Origin: an uncultured Bulleidia sp.
GTDB taxonomy: Bacteria; Bacillota_I; Bacilli_A; Erysipelotrichales; Erysipelotrichaceae
Direction of reading: 5' to 3'
Assembly (NCBI GenBank): GCA_947087645.1
Contig: CAMUDN010000008.1
Span: 1 to 64,000 of the forward strand
DNA length: 64,000 nt
The notes beneath the pieces were generated by a model, which was given only the letters and a program-made list of their open reading frames with translations, searched no databases and was not told where the DNA came from. Of the stretch, positions 43,570 through 53,031 are shown piece by piece. The position numbers and the translations under genes were made by a program. Numbering within the stretch: the first letter of the stretch is position 1; every line of letters begins with the position of its first letter.

Positions 43570-44655
43570 ATGACATTTTCAGTAAAGTCTACAATAAATG
43601 TTGGTGATGAAAGTTTAAATCTTTTACGTGAGCTAAAAGCAAAAAAAATATTTTTTATTACAGATCCTTTTGTTGTAGAAAGTAAAATGATAGATCAAGT
43701 TATACGCGTACTTGATGAAAATCAAGCTTATGAAATTTTTAAAGATATTAAACCAGATCCTAGTAAAGAATTAGTAGATAAAGGTAAGGCTGCCTTATTA
43801 AGTTCACAAGCTGATTTAATATGTGCTATTGGTGGTGGCTCAGCAATTGATGCTACGAAAGCTATTATTTATGATATATATAAAGAAAAAGGTGTTAAGT
43901 GTCCTTTTGTAGCTATTCCAACCACAGCTGGTACAGGTAGTGAAGCAACGAATTTTGCTGTTGTTACAGTGGGACATGATAAGTTGGTTTTAATTGACGA
44001 TATTATGTTGCCTGATTATGCTTTACTTGTTCCAAAGTTTACTAAGACAGTACCAAATTTTATTACTGCTGATACAGGTATGGATGTTTTAACACATGCT
44101 TTAGAAGCATATGTTAGTAAAAATGCATCTGTATATACAGATACTTTTTGTGAGCATATTGTAGGTCGTGTTTTTGAAGTTTTACCTAAAGTATATGATG
44201 AAGGTGATCGGTTAAGTTTACGTAAAGAGATGCTTGAATTAGCAAATATGGCAGGTATCGCTTTTAATAATGCTGGCTTAGGTATTAATCATTCTTTAGC
44301 TCATACAATTGGTGGTACTTTCCATGTTTCACATGGTCGTTTAAATGCAATTCTTTTGCCTTTTGTAATTGAATATAATTGTCAACGTAGTCAAGATGCT
44401 CATGCAAAATTAGATTGTTTAGCACAAAAATTAGGTCATCGTGATTATACATGTATTATAAAAGTTATTAAAGAAATGAATTGTAAATTTAAGATTCCTG
44501 AAAAATTATCTGGACTGGGTAGGATTGATGCTAATGCTTATCAAAATGCAATTGAAGACATGGCACTGACAGCTTTACATGATAGATGTACACCAACTAA
44601 TCCGGCACTCGTAACTAAATTTGATTTAGCTAATATCTTACGTGATGCATTTTAA
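43570..44655 (+). CDS. Iron-dependent alcohol dehydrogenase (CutO-like)
   Basis: A 361-residue group III alcohol dehydrogenase carries the NAD-binding GGGSAIDATKAI, then PTTAGTGSEATNFAVV and the metal ligands in DTGMDVLTHALEAYVS and GINHSLAHTIGGTFHVSHGR. In choline loci this enzyme reduces acetaldehyde to ethanol and returns NAD to CutF. It is the last gene of the operon, followed by a strong terminator. AGAAAGGAAG precedes the start. No encapsulation tail is obvious. Confidence 0.92.
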   Translation: MTFSVKSTINVGDESLNLLRELKAKKIFFITDPFVVESKMIDQVIRVLDENQAYEIFKDIKPDPSKELVDKGKAALLSSQADLICAIGGGSAIDATKAIIYDIYKEKGVKCPFVAIPTTAGTGSEATNFAVVTVGHDKLVLIDDIMLPDYALLVPKFTKTVPNFITADTGMDVLTHALEAYVSKNASVYTDTFCEHIVGRVFEVLPKVYDEGDRLSLRKEMLELANMAGIAFNNAGLGINHSLAHTIGGTFHVSHGRLNAILLPFVIEYNCQRSQDAHAKLDCLAQKLGHRDYTCIIKVIKEMNCKFKIPEKLSGLGRIDANAYQNAIEDMALTALHDRCTPTNPALVTKFDLANILRDAF

Positions 44656-44728
44656 AGTAAAAAAGAAGATTGTATAAATTCTTTAGTTTTGATCGTAGTT
44701 CATAATATCTATTTGCTTAGTATTAAAT

Positions 44729-44767
44729 TTAAAATGATTAGTTAGAGATAACTAATCATTTTAAATT
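44729..44767. terminator. Terminator of the choline microcompartment operon
   Basis: A 17-bp stem (TTTAAAATGATTAGTTA with its exact complement) surrounds the loop GAGA. The 3' arm ends in T-rich sequence. It is symmetric and could end transcription from either side. Confidence 0.8.
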
Positions 44768-44978
44768 GTTGGCAATAAATAGATATGATACATTCGTTAA
44801 TAATAATGTTACAGTATATGCTATATATATACCAATTAGATCTACGTTAGAGCCAAGAAGAAATGATCTTGTAAATAACAAAATACCAAATACACGTGAT
44901 CGTAATTATCTTTGGACATTATTAGGAACATTGTGTTCATCATTAGCTGTAATTTTTATCTTAAAGAAGAAACAGTAG
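44766..44978 (+). pseudogene. C-terminal fragment of a sortase-anchored surface protein
   Basis: A short frame with only TTG as possible start encodes a sorting signal: a motif IPNTRD near residue 40, a hydrophobic stretch (TLLGTLCSSLAVIFIL) and a basic tail (KKKQ). This is the layout of the C-terminus of wall-anchored proteins. No ribosome binding site or signal peptide is present and the terminator precedes it. It looks like the leftover end of a deleted surface protein gene. Confidence 0.55.
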
Positions 44979-45038
44979 TTATTTATCATTATGATGATAA
45001 TGATCATAAGTATATAGTTAATGTCTATATAAATATAG

Positions 45039-45065
45039 CTAGAAGATATTTCTTCTAGTTTTTTA
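45039..45065 (+). terminator. Terminator
   Basis: CTAGAAGA pairs with TCTTCTAG around ATAT-type loop sequence, followed by TTTTTTA. It probably belongs to the decayed surface protein gene upstream. Confidence 0.7.
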
Positions 45066-45097
45066 TTATTTTTTAAAACTAATAAGAAATTACATAG

Positions 45098-45141
45098 AAA
45101 AAGTCTTCTTTCTTAATATTATTATCAGAAAGAAGACTTTT
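45098..45141. terminator. Terminator of the flavoprotein gene
   Basis: AAAAGTCTTCTTTC pairs with GAAAGAAGACTTTT around a 16-base loop. A and T tracts flank both arms. It lies just beyond the stop of the minus-strand reductase gene. Confidence 0.75.
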
Positions 45142-45164
45142 CTTGTTATAGAATTACATTGATT

Positions 45165-47045
45165 TTATTTATTAATAGTTGCAGCATTTGTACCAGCAAT
45201 TTTACCAAATACAACAATGTCAACAAGTGCATTACCACCTAAGCGATTAGCTCCATGAATATTGCCTGTAACTTCACCAGCAGCGTATAAACCGTGAATA
45301 ATATTTCCTTTTTTATCTATTACTTCGGCATTGGTATTAATTTGAATACCACCCATTGTGTGATGTACAGTTGGGATACGTTTAGCAGCATAGAAAGGTG
45401 GTACACCTAATTTTTTATCAAATGTTTTTAAACCGAAAGGATCATTTTGGCCATCAACCGTAGCGTTATATTGATCAATAGATGCTTGTAAATTATTTGC
45501 ATCAACATTAATTAATTTAGCTAATTCAGCAATTGTGTTAGCTTTAAATGTTTTTCCTAAAGTCACAAAATTAGCAATTTTTTTATTTCCTTCAGGATAG
45601 CGATTACCATCAGCAATAATCCACATATTACTTCCATTTTGTTTATATATTGCATTTACTAAGACATCACGTCTTGCATCTTCTGCAACAAAACGCTTAC
45701 CTTCATTATTAACAAAAATACGATTTAAACCTGATGTATGAGGTTGACCCATCATCATACCTGTTCCTTCTTCTCCATTTGGATGTAATTGGATTAAGCC
45801 CATATCAATAAGGTTAGCTCCCATTTGTTCAGCTAATTTAATACCATCACCTTGTGCTGCCGGATTTTGGTTGGAACAACCTATAGTTTCACCAAGATTA
45901 GCCCATTGTTGGTTATATTTTTCTCGCATTTTAACATTAGCTCCAAAACCACCAGTAGCTAAAATAACACTTTTAGCATGATAGGTGATTTCTTGACCTT
46001 TATTATCAGCTTTAAGGATAAAGTCATTTCCTTCTTTAGATAATGATTTAGCAGAAGTATATAGATGTATTTCTGCTTTTTTACTATCTTGCAGGAATTT
46101 CGTAGCTGGAAATATTTCAGGTGCTCCATTTGGGAATGTATCTTCTACACCATAATGACTACGTTGCCAAAGTGAACCAGTTGCAGAACCTAATTTTGGT
46201 TGCCATTTTGCGCCAATATCAGCTAGCCAATTAACAGCACTGAGAGCATTTTGTGTTAAAGTATCAATGAGTTTAGGATTACCTTTGTAATCACCTCCAC
46301 TATATGTTTGCAAAGCGTGTAATTCAACAGAGTCAAAGAGCCAATTTTGCTTTTTTTGAAGATGTTCTTGTAATTGTTTACGAACTTTATCTTGTAATTT
46401 TTTTTCATATTCATCATGACTTGGATTATCTAATAATTTTTGAATTGACTTTATATTAGCATCGGTCATTTTTGTTTTTGTTCCTCTTTCTGGATCAGCA
46501 GCATTTAATGCTCCGCCAGAAAAGATAGTACTTCCACCTGTAAAACCAAGTTTTTCAACAACGATTGTTGGTGCATTTTTTTGCACTGCTGCAACAGCTG
46601 CTGATAATCCAGCACCCCCAGCTCCGATAACTAGTACATCTGTATGATATTCTTTTTTAGCTAACTTACCACGTATAAATTTTTTGTTAAATTCATTTTC
46701 GTTTACGCCAGCTTGTTTCAAGCAGTCTTTTACTGAAGATAATAATGCTCTTGAAGCAAAAGTTGCTCCAGATACAACATCACAATTAAAAGTTTGTTGT
46801 TCGATAATATCCTGTTTTAATTGTTGTAAACCTCTTTGTACACCAAATGATTCATAATTTTTAAGAAAATCAATTTGTTTTATTTTCCCATTTTCAATTA
46901 TCGTTTTAATTTGTAGAGGACCATTGAAGCCGTTATTTGTTGCTTCATAGGAACCATCTTTAATTCTTGATTGTGTCTTACAACTAAAGTTAGATATTAT
47001 TAGTAATGTAAGTAGTGGTAACCATAAAAGTTTCTTCTTATACAT
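45165..47045 (-). CDS. Extracellular flavinylated fumarate-reductase-like lipoprotein
   Basis: A 626-residue exported protein starts with a hydrophobic leader (KKKLLWLPLLTLLIISNFSC), probably a lipoprotein signal, although the lipobox is imperfect. Residues about 30-115 form an FMN-binding domain with the SGAT motif (DVVSGATFASRAL) where FMN is attached covalently by ApbE. The rest is an FAD-binding fumarate-reductase-type domain (VLVIGAGGAGLSAAVAAVQ, GFTGGSTIFSGG, HHTMGG and HGANRLGGNALVD). Such proteins reduce fumarate, urocanate or similar acceptors at the cell surface. The acceptor here is not determined. Confidence 0.85.
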   Translation of the reverse strand: MYKKKLLWLPLLTLLIISNFSCKTQSRIKDGSYEATNNGFNGPLQIKTIIENGKIKQIDFLKNYESFGVQRGLQQLKQDIIEQQTFNCDVVSGATFASRALLSSVKDCLKQAGVNENEFNKKFIRGKLAKKEYHTDVLVIGAGGAGLSAAVAAVQKNAPTIVVEKLGFTGGSTIFSGGALNAADPERGTKTKMTDANIKSIQKLLDNPSHDEYEKKLQDKVRKQLQEHLQKKQNWLFDSVELHALQTYSGGDYKGNPKLIDTLTQNALSAVNWLADIGAKWQPKLGSATGSLWQRSHYGVEDTFPNGAPEIFPATKFLQDSKKAEIHLYTSAKSLSKEGNDFILKADNKGQEITYHAKSVILATGGFGANVKMREKYNQQWANLGETIGCSNQNPAAQGDGIKLAEQMGANLIDMGLIQLHPNGEEGTGMMMGQPHTSGLNRIFVNNEGKRFVAEDARRDVLVNAIYKQNGSNMWIIADGNRYPEGNKKIANFVTLGKTFKANTIAELAKLINVDANNLQASIDQYNATVDGQNDPFGLKTFDKKLGVPPFYAAKRIPTVHHTMGGIQINTNAEVIDKKGNIIHGLYAAGEVTGNIHGANRLGGNALVDIVVFGKIAGTNAATINK

Positions 47046-47176
47046 AGTTATCTATTCTCCTTTGAACAAATTATAAAATTTTGTGAAAAATAAAACAATA
47101 ATTATTTTCATGATACTATATAGGAAAACTATATTTTTAAATAAAGAAGAGTAAAATAATAGCATTAGGTGAAAAT

Positions 47177-47746
47177 ATGCAAAAAAATAAAAATGTTTCT
47201 TTATTTCAATTATTCAAGATAATGATTTGTATTTCAACTTTTACTTTTGGTGGAGGTTTTGTTATTATCGGTCTTATGAAAAATAAATTCTGTGATGAGT
47301 TACATTGGCTTAATCAGGATGAAGTTTTAGATTTAATGGCCATTGCTCAATCTGCTCCAGGTGCTTTAGCAGTTAATAGTGCGGCTATTTTTGGTTATCG
47401 CTTAGCTGGTTTAAAAGGGGCTATTATATCTACCATAGGTACTGTTATACCACCGATGATAATTATTTTATTCGTGGCGATGGTTTATCAGTTTTTATCA
47501 ACAAATCAAATTGTACAAATAGTTTTTAAAGTGATGCGAGTAATTATTGCTGCTATTATTGTAGATGTTGTTATTGATTTAGCCAATGATATTATTTCCA
47601 GTAAAGAAAAAATAAATATTTTATTAATGATATTAGCTTTTATTGCTTCTTACTTTTTTAAAGCATCAGCTATTGCATTGATTTTGTTTTTTATTTCCTT
47701 GGGAATACTACGCTATTTTTGGCAACGTAGAAAAGAGGCTAAATAA
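47177..47746 (+). CDS. Chromate-transport family half protein, first subunit
   Basis: A 189-residue CHR-family membrane protein has the signature CISTFTFGGGFVIIGLMKNK and a MAIAQSAPGALAVNSAAIFG segment. Short CHR proteins such as this work in pairs encoded by adjacent genes, each half carrying about six helices. The substrate is an oxyanion such as chromate or possibly another compound. Its stop abuts the next start, so the two are translated together. It is divergent from the flavoprotein gene. Confidence 0.88.
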   Translation: MQKNKNVSLFQLFKIMICISTFTFGGGFVIIGLMKNKFCDELHWLNQDEVLDLMAIAQSAPGALAVNSAAIFGYRLAGLKGAIISTIGTVIPPMIIILFVAMVYQFLSTNQIVQIVFKVMRVIIAAIIVDVVIDLANDIISSKEKINILLMILAFIASYFFKASAIALILFFISLGILRYFWQRRKEAK

Positions 47747-48303
47747 TGTTATTCAAATTATTTATTGTTTATTTACAAATAGGATTGTTTTCTTTTGGCG
47801 GTGGTTATGCGGCAATTCCTTTTATTCAATCACTTTGTGTTGGTAATAATAAATGGATTAGTATGGAAGAATTAGTTGATTTAACTTCTATTGCCGAAAT
47901 GACACCCGGACCAATAGCAGTTAACAGTGCGACTTTTATTGGTCATAAAATAGCTGGTTTATGGGGAGCAATTGTCTGTACGGCAGCTTCTATTTTACCT
48001 TCTGTATTTATTGTTTTGGTTTTAGTTTATTTATATGCTAAATATAAAAATTTAGCTATTATGAAATGTATACTTACGCAGATAAGACCTGCTATTGTAG
48101 CTATTATAGCTTCTGCTGGAATGATGATTTTGATGTTGGGTTTCTTTAATTCAAATCATATTTCTTTAGCTAATATTCAATATTTGGAAATTATTTTGTT
48201 TATTATTTCTTTATATCTGTTACGTAAATATAAAATTAATTCTATTTATATGATTATTGGTATGACAACTTTAGGAACAATTTTAAAGTTGCTCATTAAG
48301 TAG
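47746..48303 (+). CDS. Chromate-transport family half protein, second subunit
   Basis: A 185-residue partner of the preceding CHR protein has the signature QIGLFSFGGGYAAIPFIQ and the SIAEMTPGPIAVNSATFIG region. Its start overlaps the upstream stop by one base (TAATG). Its 3' end overlaps the convergent ABC transporter gene by eight bases, and a probable terminator lies inside that gene. Confidence 0.88.
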   Translation: MLFKLFIVYLQIGLFSFGGGYAAIPFIQSLCVGNNKWISMEELVDLTSIAEMTPGPIAVNSATFIGHKIAGLWGAIVCTAASILPSVFIVLVLVYLYAKYKNLAIMKCILTQIRPAIVAIIASAGMMILMLGFFNSNHISLANIQYLEIILFIISLYLLRKYKINSIYMIIGMTTLGTILKLLIK

Positions 48304-50020
48304 TTGTAAATTGGCTTTTATAAAGGTGATAATAGAAGCCTTTTTTTTGCATTAAAAATTGATGTGTACCTTTCTCAATTATTTGACCATTATGCATAAC
48401 AAGAATTAAATCAGCATTCTTAATCGTGGAAAGTCGATGAGCAATAATGAAAGTTGTTCGCTTTTGCATTAAATGATCAAGTGCTTTTTGAATTTGCAAT
48501 TCAGTAGAAGTATCAATTGCTGAAGTTGCTTCATCAAGTATTAAAATAGTTGGCTTAGCAATAATTAAACGCATAATACATAGTAATTGTTTTTCACCTT
48601 GTGATAATTCTGTATCTGAATATAGTGTTTTTAAACCATTCGGAAGTTGATCTATGAAATGTTGACTATTTGTCAATTGGATAGCTTGAGCTATATCCCT
48701 TTCCCTTGCATTAGGATTACCAAGACAAAGATTATCATATATGCTGGCATTGTATAACCATGTTTCTTGTAAGACAACGCCAAAGTATTTTCTTAACTCC
48801 TTTTTAGATATTTGTTTAATATCTACACCATCGATTTTGATTGAACCATTAATGGTTTCATAGAAACGCATAAGTAGATTGAGAAGAGTCGTTTTACCAC
48901 TGCCTGTTTTTCCTACAATAGCGATATGTTGACCTGCTTTAATTGATAGATTAAGTTGTTCAAAAAGAGGTGTTTTTGGTTGATAGTAAAATGAAACATT
49001 ATTAAAAGTGATATTACCTTTTATCGTTTTAATTATTTGATTACCATTATCAATTTCTTCTTTTTCATTTAATAATTTAAAAACTCGTTGACTACAAGCA
49101 AACGCATTTTGTAATTCAGCAAAGATAGCACTTATATCAGTAAAAGGTTTCATATATTGGTTTGTATAACTCAATAAAACAGCTAAGCTACCAACACTTA
49201 AATGATGATAAAAAATAGCTATACAAGTTATAAATGCAACAATTGTATAAATCATAGCATTGATAAAACGGGTAATGGGGTTAATTAAAGATGAATAAAA
49301 GATGGCTTTTTGGCTTGTTTGACATAGTTGATTATTAATTTCAAAAAAGCGTTTTTTGGCTATATTTTGATAATTTAAAGTTTGAATTGTCTTTTTTTCA
49401 CCAATCATTTCTTCAATTAAACAAGTTTGTTTTGTTTGTAATTCTGCTTGTTTCTGAAAGGAATTATAGGAGTGTTGGGCGATAAATTTAGCTAATAGAA
49501 AATTAAGTGGACTAAGGATAAGAATAATGATACCTATATATATTGATTGAAACATAATAAATATAAAAGTGAAGATAATAGTTATAAAACCAGTAAAGAG
49601 TTGAGCAAATGTAAATAATAAACTATTGCCTATTTGTTCACTATCAAAAAGCATTTGATTTTCAATATCAGATGGATCATGATTATCAAAATAGCTAATC
49701 GGTAAATGATTTATTTTATTATTAATCTTTTTTCTTATGTTATGAATAATTTGATAGCTTATTTTATTATTAATGATTTCGATTAACCAATTTATGATAC
49801 TTATCAGTATACCTAAAACTAAAATTTTACTTAGAACAGTTATAATAAATGATATATTAACGTTATTTTTAAAGAGTGCATGATCAATTGCTTGACCAAA
49901 TAAAATAGGGATATAAAGAGTTGAAATAACGGATAAGAAGGAAAGAATAAAAATAGTTATTATTAAAAGATAATAAGGTTGGAAAAAAGATAATAATTTT
50001 TTATATTTATTATTAAACAT
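48296..50020 (-). CDS. ABC exporter half-transporter with consensus Walker B
   Basis: A 574-residue protein has six N-terminal membrane helices and a C-terminal ATPase domain. Motifs are Walker A GKTGSGKTTLL, a changed signature LSQGEKQL, Walker B with the catalytic Glu (ILILDEATSAID) and the H-loop IIAHRLST. It is the downstream partner of the 576-residue gene and probably forms a heterodimeric multidrug exporter. It starts directly after the stop of that gene. Confidence 0.9.
   Translation of the reverse strand: MFNNKYKKLLSFFQPYYLLIITIFILSFLSVISTLYIPILFGQAIDHALFKNNVNISFIITVLSKILVLGILISIINWLIEIINNKISYQIIHNIRKKINNKINHLPISYFDNHDPSDIENQMLFDSEQIGNSLLFTFAQLFTGFITIIFTFIFIMFQSIYIGIIILILSPLNFLLAKFIAQHSYNSFQKQAELQTKQTCLIEEMIGEKKTIQTLNYQNIAKKRFFEINNQLCQTSQKAIFYSSLINPITRFINAMIYTIVAFITCIAIFYHHLSVGSLAVLLSYTNQYMKPFTDISAIFAELQNAFACSQRVFKLLNEKEEIDNGNQIIKTIKGNITFNNVSFYYQPKTPLFEQLNLSIKAGQHIAIVGKTGSGKTTLLNLLMRFYETINGSIKIDGVDIKQISKKELRKYFGVVLQETWLYNASIYDNLCLGNPNARERDIAQAIQLTNSQHFIDQLPNGLKTLYSDTELSQGEKQLLCIMRLIIAKPTILILDEATSAIDTSTELQIQKALDHLMQKRTTFIIAHRLSTIKNADLILVMHNGQIIEKGTHQFLMQKKGFYYHLYKSQFTTT
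48311..48349 (+). terminator. Probable terminator of the chromate-transport genes
   Basis: GGCTT...AAGCC arms with partial pairing between them are followed by eight T residues (48341-48348). It lies within the 3' end of the opposite-strand ABC gene. Confidence 0.55.
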
Positions 50021-51751
50021 TTATATCTCCTTTTCTCGTTCTGAAAGATCATATTGTGAACAATATAAATGGTAATATAATTCACAATTTTTCATTAAGT
50101 AATCATGATTTCCTTGCTTAATTATTTTTCCTTTATCTAAAACTAAAATATTATTCGCATGTTTTAAGAAAGAAAGACGTTGACTAATTAAAAAGATAGT
50201 TACATTTTTTAAGCTTTGTAAAGATTTTTTGAGGGCTGATTCAGTTTGTGAATCAAGGGCACTAGAAGCATCATCAAGAATGAGAATACGTGGTTTTTTG
50301 AGTAAAGAGCGAGCTATACATAGTCGTTGCCTTTGACCGCCAGATAAATTTTTACCGCCTTTTGTAAGCATAAAGTCTAGTTGTTTTGGTTTTTGTTGAA
50401 CCATTTCTTTAGCTATTGCGGCATCTAATGCTGACCATATTTCTTTATCACTAGCATTAGGGTTAGCATATAAGAGATTTTCTCTGATAGTCCCTTTAAA
50501 TAAAACAGACTTTTGTGAAACGATACCAATATGTTTAATTAATTCTTTTTTATCATATTGTTGAATAGGCTGATGATTGATGGTTATCGTACCATATTGA
50601 TGAATATAAAGTTGGGGAATTAAATTGATTAAACTGGACTTACCAGATCCTATTTTACCGATGATACCGATAGTTGTATTTTCTTTAGCTATAAAAGAAA
50701 TATTTTCAAGGGTAAGGGAACTATTTGTAGAATATTTAAAGCTAACATTTTGAAATTTAATAGGTCCTTTAACTTCTTTTTTATTTATGTATTTATTTCT
50801 TTTTTGCCGGATTGGTACATCTAAAATTTCACTTATTCTTTGGAAACTGATAATTGATCGATGAATTGTAATAATTAAGGAACTTAATTTAATCAATTCA
50901 ATAATCATTTGCATACTATAATGGTAGATAGCAATTAAATCACCTTGTTGTAATTGACCATTACTAATTTTTAAAGCCCCAATATAAATTAAGATGATGG
51001 TTGCAGTATTAATTAAAAAATAAGTTAGAGGATTAAATAGAGTGCTTATATATGCGACCTTTTTTGATAATTGATAAAGTATTTTATTCTGTTGATCAAA
51101 TCTTTTTTGAAAATATGTTTCTTTATTAAAAGAGCGAATAATTCGCATTCCACTTAATATTTCATGTGTAGCAAGTAATAATTTTTCTAATTGTATTTGT
51201 GCTTTACTTAAAAAGGAAAGATTAAAAAAGGAAATTAAGAAAAATATACTACTTAAAATAATAATAATGATGATAAAGATAATAGCTTCTAAGGGATTGA
51301 TAAGATAAATCATGATGATTGAGCCAATAACGATAAAAGGACTACGTAATAAAAGCCGTAAGGATAAATTCAAACCATTTTGTAAAGTACTTGTATCGTT
51401 TATTAAACGTGTAATAATTGTATTTTCTGTTATTTTATCAATTTGTTGGTAACTAAAATCTTGGCAGTGATTAAAGAGTTTTTGTCGTATTTCTTTTGTT
51501 ATACCACAAGCAGCTTTAGCTGCAGCGTATTGAGCTACAAAGCTGAATAGAAAACTAATTATGGCAAGAAAAGCTAAGATAACAAGAAAAAATAGAACAT
51601 AATGAAAATCATGGTTTAGAATACCATGATTGATGATCTTAGCCAGTATATATGGGACTAATAAATTTAAAATTGCCTCTATCATTTTAAGAAAAGGAGC
51701 TAATAAAGATTCTTTTTTATAAACGAGAAGAGCTTGCCACAAATATTTCAT
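50021..51751 (-). CDS. ABC exporter half-transporter with degenerate Walker B
   Basis: A 576-residue half-transporter with six helices and an ATPase domain: Walker A GKIGSGKSSLI, a consensus signature LSGGQRQRLC, but Walker B reads ILILDDASSALD with Asp in place of the catalytic Glu. Its partner shows the opposite pattern. This is typical of heterodimeric exporters such as BmrCD or TM287/288, where one ATP site is degenerate. It is the first gene of the pair. It probably exports a drug, peptide or lipid; the substrate is not evident. Confidence 0.9.
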   Translation of the reverse strand: MKYLWQALLVYKKESLLAPFLKMIEAILNLLVPYILAKIINHGILNHDFHYVLFFLVILAFLAIISFLFSFVAQYAAAKAACGITKEIRQKLFNHCQDFSYQQIDKITENTIITRLINDTSTLQNGLNLSLRLLLRSPFIVIGSIIMIYLINPLEAIIFIIIIIILSSIFFLISFFNLSFLSKAQIQLEKLLLATHEILSGMRIIRSFNKETYFQKRFDQQNKILYQLSKKVAYISTLFNPLTYFLINTATIILIYIGALKISNGQLQQGDLIAIYHYSMQMIIELIKLSSLIITIHRSIISFQRISEILDVPIRQKRNKYINKKEVKGPIKFQNVSFKYSTNSSLTLENISFIAKENTTIGIIGKIGSGKSSLINLIPQLYIHQYGTITINHQPIQQYDKKELIKHIGIVSQKSVLFKGTIRENLLYANPNASDKEIWSALDAAIAKEMVQQKPKQLDFMLTKGGKNLSGGQRQRLCIARSLLKKPRILILDDASSALDSQTESALKKSLQSLKNVTIFLISQRLSFLKHANNILVLDKGKIIKQGNHDYLMKNCELYYHLYCSQYDLSEREKEI

Positions 51752-51827
51752 ATCGTACTCTATTTATTATAGAATAGAATTAGTAATATTAGCAGTTATA
51801 TGATGATTAATTAGTGAAGGGATATTT

Positions 51828-53012
51828 ATGAATACAAAAATAACAGCCGTTTATGCATTGCTACAAGGTAGTTACATTATGATTTATGGTGCTTTTGGTG
51901 CTTTTGCATCAGTCTATTTATTGGCTCAGGGATTTAGTAATGCGGAAATAGGACTGTGTGTTAGTGCTGGTAATTTATTAGCTGCTTTAATACAACCATG
52001 GTTAGCTGATTTGGCTGATTGTAGTAAGAAAATAACTTTGGTTGATATATTATATTATTTAGATATAACGATGATTCTTTTTTTAGTGGTATTACTTTGT
52101 TTAAAAGGAGCTAGTAAATGGGTACTTTTAGCATATATGGTACTTTTTACACTTCATGGTTTATTATTACCGATTGTTAATTCTGTCCATCAATATCTGA
52201 CCCATGCAGGTAAGGAAGTTAATTTTGGCTTATGTCGTGCTTGTGGATCAGCTAGTTTTGCTTTGATAACTATTTTTACCGCTTACTTAGTGACTTCTTA
52301 TGGTTCATCAGCAATTCTTTGCTTATCACTTTTTTGTGCTTTGATTTTATTTTTTGCAATACATCTTTTACAAAAAAATTTTACTCATAAGATGGTAAAT
52401 AAATGTAAACAAGATGTTAGCAAAGAAACAATTAATTTAAAAGCTTTTGTTAAAAGAAATAAAAACTTTCTCCTTTTAAATATCGGTATTATGTTTTTAT
52501 GGTATCATCACAGTACTTTATCTGCTTTTATGTTTCAACTGATTGCTCCAATTGGTGGTACTCAATCACAAGTTGGTGAATTATTTGCAATTATGGCTAT
52601 TGTTGAAGTACCGGCAATGATTTTTTATGCTTATTTTGAAAAAAAGTTTGGGGTTGTAAAAATGTTGTTATTAGCAGTTATGGGATATAGTTTAAAAATA
52701 ACCTTCTTCTTTTTTGCCAATAATATTTTGTTATTATATATTTCACAAGCAATGCAAGCAATTGGTTTTGCTATCTTCTTACCAGCCATGGTTAGTTATA
52801 CAAGTAAAATTATGACGAAAGCAGAAGCTGTTAAAGGGCAGTCTTTATTCTCGATGATGATGTTAATTGCCAGTATTATTTCCAGTTTAACAGCTGGTGT
52901 TATTTTAGATGTGCTTAGTGTACGGGTATTATTATGTATTTGTTTATTTTCATGTTATATAGGAGCATATATAATTAGCCACCAGATTCGTAAAATCAAT
53001 ATATCTAATTAA
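51828..53012 (+). CDS. MFS transporter
   Basis: A 394-residue, 12-helix major facilitator protein starts ALLQGSYIMIYGAFGAFASV. The inter-helix loop after helix 2 reads PWLADLADCSKK, and a conserved charged residue lies in CRACGSASFALIT. The layout is similar to MFS_1-like symporters of sugars or nucleosides. No specific substrate is indicated. It is divergent from the ABC exporter and 19 bases upstream of the MATE gene. Confidence 0.8.
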   Translation: MNTKITAVYALLQGSYIMIYGAFGAFASVYLLAQGFSNAEIGLCVSAGNLLAALIQPWLADLADCSKKITLVDILYYLDITMILFLVVLLCLKGASKWVLLAYMVLFTLHGLLLPIVNSVHQYLTHAGKEVNFGLCRACGSASFALITIFTAYLVTSYGSSAILCLSLFCALILFFAIHLLQKNFTHKMVNKCKQDVSKETINLKAFVKRNKNFLLLNIGIMFLWYHHSTLSAFMFQLIAPIGGTQSQVGELFAIMAIVEVPAMIFYAYFEKKFGVVKMLLLAVMGYSLKITFFFFANNILLLYISQAMQAIGFAIFLPAMVSYTSKIMTKAEAVKGQSLFSMMMLIASIISSLTAGVILDVLSVRVLLCICLFSCYIGAYIISHQIRKINISN

Positions 53013-53031
53013 ATAAATTTTATGATATTAT

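Noticed and set aside
48296..51751. ABC pair as a bacteriocin exporter linked to a peptide cluster
   Set aside because: No peptidase domain, precursor peptide or immunity gene is near; the paired canonical and degenerate ATP sites fit a common heterodimeric multidrug exporter.
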